This document shows positions 44,483 through 52,782 of a stretch of 64,000 nucleotides of DNA, piece after piece (the stretch's first letter is position 1; each line of letters begins with the position of its first letter). A program made the position numbers and the translations under genes. The DNA is from an uncultured Flavobacteriaceae bacterium (GTDB taxonomy: Bacteria; Bacteroidota; Bacteroidia; Flavobacteriales; Flavobacteriaceae), in the NCBI GenBank assembly GCA_947501845.1, contig CANMXP010000015.1, forward strand, positions 43,753 through 107,752, given 5' to 3'. Below the pieces are notes generated by a model. That model did not search any database, was not told the DNA's origin, and worked only from the letters and a program-made list of their open reading frames with translations.

Positions 44483-44557
44483 TTTTTAATATATAGATTA
44501 GTAAAGAAGTCTTATGTCTTTAGTAAGATATTCGTGTTTTTTAATATATAGTTAGTA
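44483..44557 (+). repeat. Direct repeat pair upstream of rpiB
   Basis: TTTTTTAATATATAGATTAGTA (44483-44504 region) recurs with one base missing as TTTTTTAATATATAGTTAGTA, ending at 44557; the copies start 54 bp apart. TACCTTTA just after the second copy may be a -7 box for rpiB. Confidence 0.55.
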
Positions 44558-44590
44558 CCTTTATAGCCTATAATACAAGATAATAAAATC

Positions 44591-45025
44591 ATGACAATTT
44601 CTATAGGAAACGACCACGCAGGAACGGATTATAAATTTGCAATAAAGCAGTATTTAGAGGATAAAGGATATACTGTTAATAACTACGGAACCGATGCAAA
44701 TGATAGTGTGGATTATCCAGATTTTGTGCATCCTGTAGCTCAAGATGTTGAAAATAAAAAAGTAGATTTTGGTATTTTAATATGTGGTAGTGCAAATGGT
44801 GTTGCTATGACTGCAAATAAATATCAAAAGGTACGAGCTGGTTTATGTTGGACTAAAGAAATTGTTGGGCTAATAAGACAACATAATAATGCGAATATTT
44901 TATGTATACCAGCGCGTTATACGGCTATTCCACAAGCCTTACAGATGGTGGAAACGTTTTTAAATACAGATTTTGAAGGTGGCAGACATCAAAACAGGAT
45001 AGATAAAATTCCGCTATCTTGTTAA
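44591..45025 (+). CDS. rpiB: Ribose-5-phosphate isomerase B
   Basis: A 144-residue RpiB/LacAB-type isomerase that interconverts ribose-5-P and ribulose-5-P in the pentose phosphate pathway. GNDHAG at the N-terminus (H9), VDYPDF, and the catalytic-cysteine loop LICGSANGVAMTANK (C65) are conserved. The stop codon TAA is directly followed by the ATG of the cation exporter gene, so the two are co-transcribed. Confidence 0.95.
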   Translation: MTISIGNDHAGTDYKFAIKQYLEDKGYTVNNYGTDANDSVDYPDFVHPVAQDVENKKVDFGILICGSANGVAMTANKYQKVRAGLCWTKEIVGLIRQHNNANILCIPARYTAIPQALQMVETFLNTDFEGGRHQNRIDKIPLSC

Positions 45026-45943
45026 ATGAGTCATTCGCATACACATAATCATCACCATTCTCATCACGATTTAAAAGGTCGTAATCTTTTTATATCCATT
45101 TTATTAAATATACTAATTACTGCTGCGCAGGTAGTGGGAGGTATTCTTTCTGGTAGTTTAGCATTGTTTAGTGATGCATTGCATAATTTTAGTGATGTAC
45201 TTTCTTTAGTAGTAAGCTATGTAGCTAATAAATTATCGAAAAAGAAAGCATCTATTCATAGAACATTTGGCTATAAACGCGCAGAAATTTTAGCAGCTTT
45301 TATAAATGCATCTACATTAATAATCGTTGCAGTTTTGTTAATAATTGAAGCTGTAAAAAGGTTTCAAAATCCAGAAGAAATCGAATCTAATTTAGTTATT
45401 TGGTTATCTCTTTTAGGTATTGTAGCAAATGGTTTTAGTGTACTTTTATTAAAAAAAGATTCTAAGGCCAATATGAATATGAAAAGTGCTTATCTGCACT
45501 TATTAACAGATATGATGGCTAGTATAGCAGTACTTATTGGAGGGCTGTTAATGAAATATTACCAGATGTATTGGGTAGATAGTGTATTAACTTTTGCGAT
45601 AGCTGTTTATTTAATTTGGATGGGTTTCGATTTATTAAAAAGCTCAACAAAAGTATTAATGTTATTTACTCCAGATGATATCCCAATAAGTCAAATAGTT
45701 GCCGAAATAAATGCTTTTGATAGTATTAAAAATGTACACCATGTTCATGTTTGGCAATTAAATGAGGAAGAAATTCATTTAGAGGCGCATATTGATTTTA
45801 ATAACGATATTACCCTATCTCAATTTGATGTTATTTTGCATAAAATAGAAGATTTGGTTTTTAATAAATATGATATTAATCACGTGAATATTCAACCAGA
45901 ATTTGGTAAAGATGATGTTAAAGATGTGATCGTACAAGATTGA
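45026..45943 (+). CDS. CDF family cation (zinc) efflux protein
   Basis: A 305-residue inner-membrane antiporter of the cation diffusion facilitator family. A His-rich N-terminus (HSHTHNHHHSHH) precedes six membrane spans. The metal site is H53/D57 in helix 2 (ALHNFSD) and H158/D162 in helix 5 (HLLTD), the HD-HD set typical of Zn-selective CzcD/ZitB members. A C-terminal cytoplasmic ferredoxin-like domain contains VHHVHVWQLN. It starts immediately after rpiB with no gap. Confidence 0.93.
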   Translation: MSHSHTHNHHHSHHDLKGRNLFISILLNILITAAQVVGGILSGSLALFSDALHNFSDVLSLVVSYVANKLSKKKASIHRTFGYKRAEILAAFINASTLIIVAVLLIIEAVKRFQNPEEIESNLVIWLSLLGIVANGFSVLLLKKDSKANMNMKSAYLHLLTDMMASIAVLIGGLLMKYYQMYWVDSVLTFAIAVYLIWMGFDLLKSSTKVLMLFTPDDIPISQIVAEINAFDSIKNVHHVHVWQLNEEEIHLEAHIDFNNDITLSQFDVILHKIEDLVFNKYDINHVNIQPEFGKDDVKDVIVQD

Positions 45944-46017
45944 TGGTAATATCATTTTAAGTTACACCTAAAAGCTTGACGTAATAAGCTGTTAATCTTT
46001 TATATTAATAATTAAGA

Positions 46018-46050
46018 GATTGTTGCGAAGGGTCCTCCATCACAACAATC
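46018..46050 (+). promoter_or_regulatory. Hairpin in the leader of elaA
   Basis: Perfect 8-bp arms GATTGTTG/CAACAATC around a 17-nt loop containing GGTCCTCC, ending 9 bp before the elaA ATG. No U-run follows, so it is not a standard terminator for the upstream operon. Confidence 0.4.
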
Positions 46051-46059
46051 CTATCTAAA

Positions 46060-46518
46060 ATGCTAAAAATAGAAGTAAAAACATTCGAAGAATTAACTAA
46101 ACAAGAACTGTACGATTTGTTACAATTACGTAGTGAAGTGTTTGTTGTTGAACAAAATTGTGTTTATCAGGATGTAGATGGAAAAGATCAAAAAGCATTA
46201 CATGTTTTAGGCTTTAAAAAATCGAAACTAGTAGCTTATACACGTATTTTTAAACCAGGAGATTATTTTGAAGAGCCTAGCATAGGAAGAGTAGTCGTGG
46301 CCAAAAATGAGCGTGCTTATAAGTATGGATACGATATTATGAAAGCATCAATTAAAGCCATTACAGACAATTATAATACGTCATTAATAAAAATATCGGC
46401 GCAAGTCTATTTAAAAAAATTCTATACTAATTTAGGCTTTAAAACTATTGGAGAAACATATTTAGAAGACGATATTCCACATATTGCCATGATTAAATAT
46501 TGTAAATCAACGTTTTAA
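46060..46518 (+). CDS. elaA: GNAT N-acetyltransferase, ElaA family
   Basis: A 152-residue acetyltransferase. LLQLRSEVFVVEQNCVYQDVDGKDQKALH is the ElaA signature, IGRVVVAKNERAYKYGYDIM is the acetyl-CoA-binding loop, and the C-terminal FKTIGETYLEDDIPHIAMI is conserved. Physiological substrate unknown. The 3' end overlaps the convergent LRR gene by 12 bp. Confidence 0.9.
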   Translation: MLKIEVKTFEELTKQELYDLLQLRSEVFVVEQNCVYQDVDGKDQKALHVLGFKKSKLVAYTRIFKPGDYFEEPSIGRVVVAKNERAYKYGYDIMKASIKAITDNYNTSLIKISAQVYLKKFYTNLGFKTIGETYLEDDIPHIAMIKYCKSTF

Positions 46519-47859
46519 AGTAAAATGTCCTCTAATAACTTCACCAGAATTAAGGGTGATTACGTACCAATAATCGTCGGTATTTAAAGGTTTTCCGTTA
46601 AAAGTTCCATTCCAACTTAAAGAATTAGGAGTTAATGATTTTAAAAGTTTCCCATATCTGTCGAAAATAGCTACCGTTTTTATTGTGTTATTACTATCAA
46701 AAACCTGCCAGAGATCATGGCGACCATCATTGTTCGGCGTAAAATATTTTGGGATATAATAGTCTTCCGTTATAATTAATATACTAAAGCTAGACTCATT
46801 ACTATCGCAGGCCGTTTCATTATAGATATAAATGGTTTGCGAATTTGTGATAATTTGTCCAACGCTAAACTGAAAACCATTTCCTCCAGATTCCGTAAAG
46901 TAGTTTCCATTTATTAGCACAGGTAGCGTATAAGAAGTATTCGTTATAACATTTTCTAGTGTGTCTACATTAACAAAATTACCACAATCGTTTTGTGATG
47001 CTATATAATTAGAAAAAGAAACAGGCTGCCAAGTAGAATGATCTCCAGAGGGATTATCGACAACAACACAATTTAAATTTATATTGACCCTAAAATCGAT
47101 ACTATTAATATTGCCATTATTTCCATTTCTAAGATTTAATCTACACAAATTATTGTTACTACAATCTACTTGCGTTAAACCAGAATTATTAGATAAATCC
47201 AGTTCTGTTAATTCATTAAAAGCACAATTTAAATTGATTAATTGACCGTTTATAGAAAGGTCTAAATTTGTAAGTTGATTGTTTTCGCAAGTAAAAAAAG
47301 TTAAACTAGGATTATTAGAAAGGTCGAGATTGTTTATAAGGTTATTACCACACTCAAACCTACTTAGCGTGATATTTTGAGATATATTTAAGGATGATAT
47401 TTGGTTGTTATTGCACACCAGAACATTTAAACGGGGGTTTTGGGTAACATCTAAACTAGTTAACGTATTATTGCCACAAACCAATGAAATTAAGTTTGGG
47501 TTTTGAGTAATATCTACATTACTTAAGAGGTTAGAGTCACACCATAAAATTTGTAGATTTGAATTTTGAGAAACATCTATATTTGTTAATAAATTATTAT
47601 CACAGAAGAGTTCTGCTAAAGCATCAAAATCTTCAATACCACTTAAATTTTGAATATTTAACCCCCTAACATCAAGTGATGGTACAGCGTTAATATCTGC
47701 TGTTAAAACTGAGCTATTTACAATGCCATCACTATCAATTCCTAGATCAATAAGTGCTTGTTCAAAATTAGGGTCTGGAATAGGTGTACTTTGAGAAAAA
47801 ACAATACAGCTCAGTAATAGCAATACTAAACTGCAAAGATATTTTCTATTTACCCACAT
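46507..47859 (-). CDS. Secreted leucine-rich-repeat protein with T9SS type B sorting domain
   Basis: A 450-residue protein: signal peptide (SLVLLLLSCIVFSQ), about nine short leucine-rich repeats of 21 residues (residues about 55-250, pattern L-x-x-L-D-V/L-S-x-N-x-x-L-x-x-L-x-C-x-x-N), a linker, and a C-terminal gliding-motility-type domain (YFTPNNDGRHDLW, FDRYGKLLKSL, YWYVITLNSGEVIRGHFTLKR) that directs export by the type IX system. The start overlaps the end of the OmpA-type gene by 14 bp. LRR surfaces of this kind usually mediate binding or adhesion. Confidence 0.88.
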   Translation of the reverse strand: MWVNRKYLCSLVLLLLSCIVFSQSTPIPDPNFEQALIDLGIDSDGIVNSSVLTADINAVPSLDVRGLNIQNLSGIEDFDALAELFCDNNLLTNIDVSQNSNLQILWCDSNLLSNVDITQNPNLISLVCGNNTLTSLDVTQNPRLNVLVCNNNQISSLNISQNITLSRFECGNNLINNLDLSNNPSLTFFTCENNQLTNLDLSINGQLINLNCAFNELTELDLSNNSGLTQVDCSNNNLCRLNLRNGNNGNINSIDFRVNINLNCVVVDNPSGDHSTWQPVSFSNYIASQNDCGNFVNVDTLENVITNTSYTLPVLINGNYFTESGGNGFQFSVGQIITNSQTIYIYNETACDSNESSFSILIITEDYYIPKYFTPNNDGRHDLWQVFDSNNTIKTVAIFDRYGKLLKSLTPNSLSWNGTFNGKPLNTDDYWYVITLNSGEVIRGHFTLKR

Positions 47860-48703
47860 AGGTTATTAAAATTTCAACACGTCTATCGTATTTTGGGTCA
47901 CCGCCAAGTGGAAATTTTCGGCGCATTCCTAAATGGCGCATTCGTCTTTTATTAACACCTTTTTTTGCAAAATAATCATAAACATATTTTGCCCGAGCTT
48001 CAGATAAATTACGCTTTTTGGTTTTTCTATCTACAGCATCTCTACTATATTGTGTACAGCATACATGTCCCTGAATAGTAAAATAAATATTTTTACGTTC
48101 AACAAGTGCCTTTGCAATAGCTTCTAATATTTTTTTAGACCCTGGTGTTACGGTGCTATAACCGGTTTTAAATAAAATATTTTTAAATACTATTTTATCA
48201 CCAACCTTAATGTCGCCTTTTATTATTTCTGGAGTATTTTTCTTTTTAGGAGCTTTAACTTTAACAACAGGCTTTTTTTCAACAACAGGTTTTGGTTTTT
48301 TGGGTGTTACTATAATCTCTACTTTTCGGTTTAAACCTCTTATTTTTAGTATATTTTTTTCCTCTACAATCTTTAATAGAATTTCACCTTTTCCATCAAC
48401 GTTTGTAATTAATTCATCGCTTATTTCATTACTGGAAAAAATAGCTTTTATAGCATCGGCACGCTGCTGAGATAGTTTTAAGTTATAAGTATCGGCACCT
48501 ATGTCATCACAAAACCCAAAGATAGAGATGGCTTCAATATCTACATCTGTTAGAGTTGAAATAAATAGAAGCAAACGGTTTTCTTCTGTTGGGGGGAGAT
48601 TGTATTTATCTGTATCAAAATAAACGACATGCGTTAATTCTTTTTGAGAGAATGCAAATACAGAGTTGAACGTTAATAATATTAATACCAATAATTTATT
48701 CAT
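47846..48703 (-). CDS. Secreted protein with two OmpA-like domains
   Basis: A 285-residue protein with a signal peptide (to about residue 19). A first OmpA-like peptidoglycan-binding fold (about 25-132; FDTDKYNLPPTEENRLL, GFCDDIGADTYNLKLSQQRADAI) and a second (about 168-283; ILFKTGYSTVTPGSKKIL, QGHVCCTQ, LSEARAKYVYDYFAKKGV, RRVEI) are joined by a Pro/Lys-rich linker (132-160). No barrel or membrane anchor is present, so it would be a periplasmic wall-binding protein. Co-transcribed with the overlapping LRR gene. Confidence 0.82.
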   Translation of the reverse strand: MNKLLVLILLTFNSVFAFSQKELTHVVYFDTDKYNLPPTEENRLLLFISTLTDVDIEAISIFGFCDDIGADTYNLKLSQQRADAIKAIFSSNEISDELITNVDGKGEILLKIVEEKNILKIRGLNRKVEIIVTPKKPKPVVEKKPVVKVKAPKKKNTPEIIKGDIKVGDKIVFKNILFKTGYSTVTPGSKKILEAIAKALVERKNIYFTIQGHVCCTQYSRDAVDRKTKKRNLSEARAKYVYDYFAKKGVNKRRMRHLGMRRKFPLGGDPKYDRRVEILITYVGK

Positions 48704-48768
48704 AGTAGGGTAATAGAACAGGTATAAATATACTATTTTTAATTTTTTTGAAATACAATAAGTAAATC

Positions 48769-50403
48769 TTACTTTAAATAATTGATATATGTAGATGGAT
48801 TACCAAGTATTTCAGTTGCTTTTTTAATTCTAGGGTCATTTATTTTATAATACTCGTACAATCCTTCCCTATATACATATCTTTTTACTATATCTTCGGT
48901 TAACAGTTCCAACAAATAATCTTTATTTTCATCTATAACACTAGATTTAGACACTTTTAAATTACTAATTAAAGCGTTAAAGTCTTTTTCAATATTATCA
49001 TTTAATTCTTCTTTTGTTGCAGCTTCAAAAGCTTTATAAAGTGCTTTTTCTGTATCTGTTTCGAAAGAAAATTTATTGGTTTTTAAGTAGTTTTTAAAAT
49101 TTGAGAAATCGGCATCAGAAAGCTTTAAATTATTAATATCACTTAGTTTGTGCTTATAATAATAGTCTGTTCCATAATTAAATATTAAGTCGCTGTTTAC
49201 GATGGCACTTGTTATGGCCGAATTTTTAGAAGCATTAAGAATAACGTCTGGAAATACGCCTCCTCCGTCAAACACTTTACGACCATTTTTTGTTTTAAAT
49301 TCATTATAGTTTTCCTGTTTTACACGAACAGCCTCTCCTTTTTCATTTCTGTTCCAATAATCTAAAGACTGAATACATCTACCAGAAGGTGTATAATATC
49401 TGGAAATAGTTATTTTAACCTGGGTTCCGTAAGTAAGTTGTTTTGGGCGTTGCACTAAACCTTTACCAAAACTTCTGGCTCCTACTATAACAGCGCGATC
49501 TAAATCTTGCAACGAACCCGATACAATTTCGCTTGCCGAAGCACTATTGCCATCAATTAAAACCACCAAAGGTATTTTAGTATCAATAGGTTCGCTCTGT
49601 GTATAATACGTTTTATTATATTTTTTTACTTTAGATTTTGTGGTAACGACTAATTGCCCCTTTGGAACAAAAAGATTTACAATTTTAATCGCTTCATTAA
49701 GAAGTCCGCCAGGGTTTCCCCTTAAATCCAGGATAATGCGTTCTGCACCCTGCGCCTTTAAATCTCGCAAAGCATAATTGGTTTCATAATGCGCTTTGTT
49801 ATTGAACCTGCTTAATACAATATAGCCTGTTTTATCATTAACCATTGAGAAATGAGTAACGGCTTTTATTTCTACTTCGGCTCTTTTTATAGTAGCTGTT
49901 TGTGTCTTGCCTTGGCGTTTATAAGTAACTTCTACAGGGCTATCTGAGGAACCTTTTAATAAATCGCCAGCATTTTCCTTATAGGTTTCAATAACAATAT
50001 CACCAATTTTAATAATTTCATCTCCAGCTTTTAAGCCTGCTTTATCGGCTGGGTAGTCTTTATAGGGCTCTACAATAACCAATTTATCCTTAAATGTTTT
50101 TACTCTGGCCCCTATACCTGTGTAATCGCCTGTATTATTAATTCTGGCAGCTTCAACATCTTGCTCGTTCATAAAATTGGTGTAGGGATCCAAGTCTGCC
50201 AGCATGCTCTTAATTGCAGTATCCATTAAATCTCCTGGATTCGTCTCATCAACATAATTCATGTTGAGTTCTTTAAAAAGCGTTGTAAATATTTCTATTT
50301 GCTTAGCGATCTCGAAAAAATCATTTTTAAAGGCTGTTCCTGTAAAAAAGATGGTAAACGCCAGTATAGTAATTATGATTTTCTTTTTTAGTAAGTGTTT
50401 CAT
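48769..50403 (-). CDS. C-terminal-processing-type S41 peptidase
   Basis: A roughly 544-residue protease from the ATG at 50403 (an upstream ATG at 50451 would overlap rnpA). It has an N-terminal hydrophobic signal (IIITILAFTIFFTGTAF), a PDZ domain (about 75-155; VEPYKDYPADKAGLKAGDEIIKIGD) and the S41 core with the Ser loop GNSASASEIVSG and the Lys in SFGKGLVQ, the Ser-Lys dyad of Prc/CtpA enzymes. These cut near C-termini of periplasmic proteins. It follows rnpA closely, probably in one transcript. Confidence 0.93.
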   Translation of the reverse strand: MKHLLKKKIIITILAFTIFFTGTAFKNDFFEIAKQIEIFTTLFKELNMNYVDETNPGDLMDTAIKSMLADLDPYTNFMNEQDVEAARINNTGDYTGIGARVKTFKDKLVIVEPYKDYPADKAGLKAGDEIIKIGDIVIETYKENAGDLLKGSSDSPVEVTYKRQGKTQTATIKRAEVEIKAVTHFSMVNDKTGYIVLSRFNNKAHYETNYALRDLKAQGAERIILDLRGNPGGLLNEAIKIVNLFVPKGQLVVTTKSKVKKYNKTYYTQSEPIDTKIPLVVLIDGNSASASEIVSGSLQDLDRAVIVGARSFGKGLVQRPKQLTYGTQVKITISRYYTPSGRCIQSLDYWNRNEKGEAVRVKQENYNEFKTKNGRKVFDGGGVFPDVILNASKNSAITSAIVNSDLIFNYGTDYYYKHKLSDINNLKLSDADFSNFKNYLKTNKFSFETDTEKALYKAFEAATKEELNDNIEKDFNALISNLKVSKSSVIDENKDYLLELLTEDIVKRYVYREGLYEYYKINDPRIKKATEILGNPSTYINYLK

Positions 50404-50419
50404 TGTGGACGTATGTATA

Positions 50420-50794
50420 TTATTTTGAAATTTTGCTCGAAAATTTTTCAAACAAGTGTTTCATTTTTGATTCTACTTGGGTTAAGCTAGGTTTGTCTTT
50501 GCCAATGTACAAAATCATAAACGCATATTGTGTTGTAATGTTGTTAAAATACACGGCTTTGTTAAGTCTATAAGCCTCTCTTAATAATCGTTTTATGCGG
50601 TTTCTATCTACAGCAGTTTTAAAATTTCGTTTACTTACAGAAACCCCTGTTTTAGCTATAACATTATCATCAAAAGTGGTTTGTAGATAAACCAAACGCA
50701 AAGGAAAAGCAGAAACAGATTGTCCTTCTGCAAACAATTGTTCGATAAGCTTTTTACTTTTTAGTTTTTCTTTTTTAGGATATGATGCAGACAT
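50420..50794 (-). CDS. rnpA: Ribonuclease P protein component
   Basis: A 124-residue basic protein that binds the RNase P RNA for tRNA 5' maturation. The signature VSKRNFKTAVDRNRIKRLLREAYR is clear and length is normal. rpmH does not lie directly upstream as in many bacteria. The promoter is the TTG/TACTTTTG pair at 50811-50840. Confidence 0.95.
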   Translation of the reverse strand: MSASYPKKEKLKSKKLIEQLFAEGQSVSAFPLRLVYLQTTFDDNVIAKTGVSVSKRNFKTAVDRNRIKRLLREAYRLNKAVYFNNITTQYAFMILYIGKDKPSLTQVESKMKHLFEKFSSKISK

Positions 50795-50810
50795 AAATTA
50801 AGTATGAATA

Positions 50811-50840
50811 CAAAAGTAGCAATAAGAATTCACACGGCAA
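50811..50840 (-). promoter_or_regulatory. Promoter of rnpA
   Basis: On the minus strand TTG (50838-50840), a 19-bp spacer and TACTTTTG (50811-50818) match the Bacteroidetes promoter pattern exactly, 16 bp before the ATG. Confidence 0.7.
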
Positions 50841-50928
50841 CAGCCTAATATCTGCATGATAAAAATCATATTTAAACTGGTTGAATCGCAGTAATTTAAT
50901 GGTTTAAAAACATTAAAGTATTACAGCT

Positions 50929-52779
50929 ATGGGCGATTTAAATGTTACAAAACTAACGACTAAAAAAGATCGGGCTAATTATATTTATCATCTATTAAAC
51001 GACATTAAAGCACTTGATTTAATGATTGAAAAAGGCATGATTGAAGAAGATGTTTTTAGAATAGGTGCAGAACAGGAATTTTGTTTGGTAAACAATCAAT
51101 TTTTACCAGAAAATAAATCTTTAGAGCTTTTAAAAGATATTGATGACAGCCATTTTACTACAGAAATAAGCAATTATAATCTTGAGATAAACTCAGATGC
51201 CTCACTACTTGGAAATACGTGTTTTTCAAAACTTCACAAACAATTGGAAGCACTATTGAAAAAAGCAAAAAAGGCGGCATTAAAAAAAGACATCAAAATA
51301 ATATTAACAGGTATTTTGCCATCACTTTCTATTAACAATGTTAATGAGGAGAGTATGACTAATGTTGAACGGTATTCTGTTTTAAACGATGCCATAAAAG
51401 GAATAAGAAAGCAAATTTTCGATATACATATTAAAGGAACAGATGAGCTAAACTTGTTGCACGACTCGGTTATGTTAGAAGGTTGCAATACCAGTTTTCA
51501 GATGCATTTACAATTAAATCCGAAAACTTTTTTAGACAGTTATAATTGGGCACAAGCTATTTCGGGACCTATTTTGAGTGCATGTACTAATTCACCATTG
51601 TTATTTGGAAAAGAACTTTGGAGTGAAACCCGAATTGCTTTGTTTACGCAAAGTGTTGATACCAGAGCGAATTCTTATTTATTGAATGAAAAACAGTCTA
51701 GAGTTAGTTTTGGTAACAAATGGCAAACAGGATCTATAACAGATATTTTTAAAGACAACATTTCCAGGTTTAGAAGCTTTATTACTACCGATTTTATTAA
51801 GGATAGTGTAGATATGCTAAATAATAACGAAACCCCAGGTTTAAAGGCATTAGGCTTGCACAACGGCACCGTATACCCATGGAATCGGGTTTGTTATGGA
51901 AAAATAGATGGCAAACCAAACTTAAGAATTGAAAACAGGTATATCCCTTCAGGACCAACACTTATAGACGAAATTGCAAACATGGCATTTTGGGTGGGTG
52001 TTATGTTGGGCAAGCCTAAAAAGTACAATAACATTCATAAGCAATGGGACTTTAAAGATGTAAAATCAAACTTTTTTAATGCAGCTCGATATGGTATGGC
52101 GACCCAGTTTTATTGGAACAGGTCTTATATTTCTAGTTACGATTTAATATTAAATGAACTTCTGCCCATGGCTTATAAAGGGTTATATAGTGTAGGAATA
52201 GCTCCAGAAGACGCAGAGCGTTATTTAAAAATTATTAGAAACAGGATAGAAACCAATACGGGTTCAGAGTGGCTAGTTAGAAATTACAGACAGTTATTAA
52301 AAAACCATAAACGTTTTGAGACCATGCAGATATTAACATCTAAAATGTATGAAAAGCAAGAAAAGGGATATCCAGTATCTACGTGGAGCAAGTTATTTGA
52401 TAGTCATGAGGTTCCTTTTAAAAAACAGCGGGTTGTAAAGCATATTATGAGTTCAGATATTTTTTCTGTTGGTAAAAAAGACAGTATAGAATTGGTCTTA
52501 AATATTATGAAATGGAAAAACATTCACCATATGCCCGTTATAAATAGTGATAGGGAGCTGGTTGGTTTAATTAGCTGGACAGATGTTAAAACCTATTTAG
52601 AAAACCCGAAGCAACAAAACGATGCGGTTAATACAATAATGAAGACAGACATTGTTACCACAGATGAATATATGCCCGTTGAAATTGCAAAGAAATTAAT
52701 GGATAAAAACAATATAGGAAGCCTTCCTGTGGTAAAACAAAATAAATTGGTAGGCTTAATTACTAGAAACGATTTTTAA
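50929..52779 (+). CDS. Glutamate-cysteine-ligase-like (GCS2) enzyme fused to CBS pair
   Basis: A 616-residue protein. The N-terminal two thirds (about 40-460) is a GCS2/carboxylate-amine ligase fold (FRIGAEQEFCLV, LEINSDASLL, HDSVMLEGCNTSFQMHLQLN, GTVYPWNRVCYG), which would join a glutamate-like carboxylate to an amine using ATP. The C-terminal 115 residues form two CBS motifs (MSSDIFSV ... GLISWTDV; MKTDIVTT ... GLITRNDF), usually an adenine-nucleotide sensor. It is followed 3 bp later by an AstE-like gene. True substrates unknown; not a canonical glutathione gene. Confidence 0.85.
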   Translation: MGDLNVTKLTTKKDRANYIYHLLNDIKALDLMIEKGMIEEDVFRIGAEQEFCLVNNQFLPENKSLELLKDIDDSHFTTEISNYNLEINSDASLLGNTCFSKLHKQLEALLKKAKKAALKKDIKIILTGILPSLSINNVNEESMTNVERYSVLNDAIKGIRKQIFDIHIKGTDELNLLHDSVMLEGCNTSFQMHLQLNPKTFLDSYNWAQAISGPILSACTNSPLLFGKELWSETRIALFTQSVDTRANSYLLNEKQSRVSFGNKWQTGSITDIFKDNISRFRSFITTDFIKDSVDMLNNNETPGLKALGLHNGTVYPWNRVCYGKIDGKPNLRIENRYIPSGPTLIDEIANMAFWVGVMLGKPKKYNNIHKQWDFKDVKSNFFNAARYGMATQFYWNRSYISSYDLILNELLPMAYKGLYSVGIAPEDAERYLKIIRNRIETNTGSEWLVRNYRQLLKNHKRFETMQILTSKMYEKQEKGYPVSTWSKLFDSHEVPFKKQRVVKHIMSSDIFSVGKKDSIELVLNIMKWKNIHHMPVINSDRELVGLISWTDVKTYLENPKQQNDAVNTIMKTDIVTTDEYMPVEIAKKLMDKNNIGSLPVVKQNKLVGLITRNDF

Positions 52780-52782
52780 TAG

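Larger units (their letters stand above)
43416..44590. other. oriC: Candidate chromosomal origin region (gene-free, AT-rich)
   Basis: About 1.2 kb without a gene, unusually AT-rich with long runs of A/T. A perfect DnaA box TTATCCACA lies at 43995-44003 (plus) and one-mismatch boxes at 43448-43456 (TTATCCATA, plus) and 44307-44315 (TTTGGATAA, i.e. TTATCCAAA on minus). It lies about 2.3 kb from the nearer parS-like site and in the neighbourhood of mnmG and rnpA, both common origin neighbours. A short segment (about 43660-43682, CTTTCGACTGCGCCCAAGG) resembles a common flavobacterial intergenic repeat. dnaA itself is not in the window. Confidence 0.5.

Noticed and set aside
46960..47700. Regular repeats with about 63-bp period that could suggest a CRISPR array
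   Set aside because: The period equals 21 codons and the frame is open throughout; these are leucine-rich repeats in a coding gene.
50404..50451. Longer start for the S41 peptidase at 50451
   Set aside because: It would add 16 residues ahead of the signal segment and overlap rnpA; the ATG at 50403 gives a normal exported-protein N-terminus.
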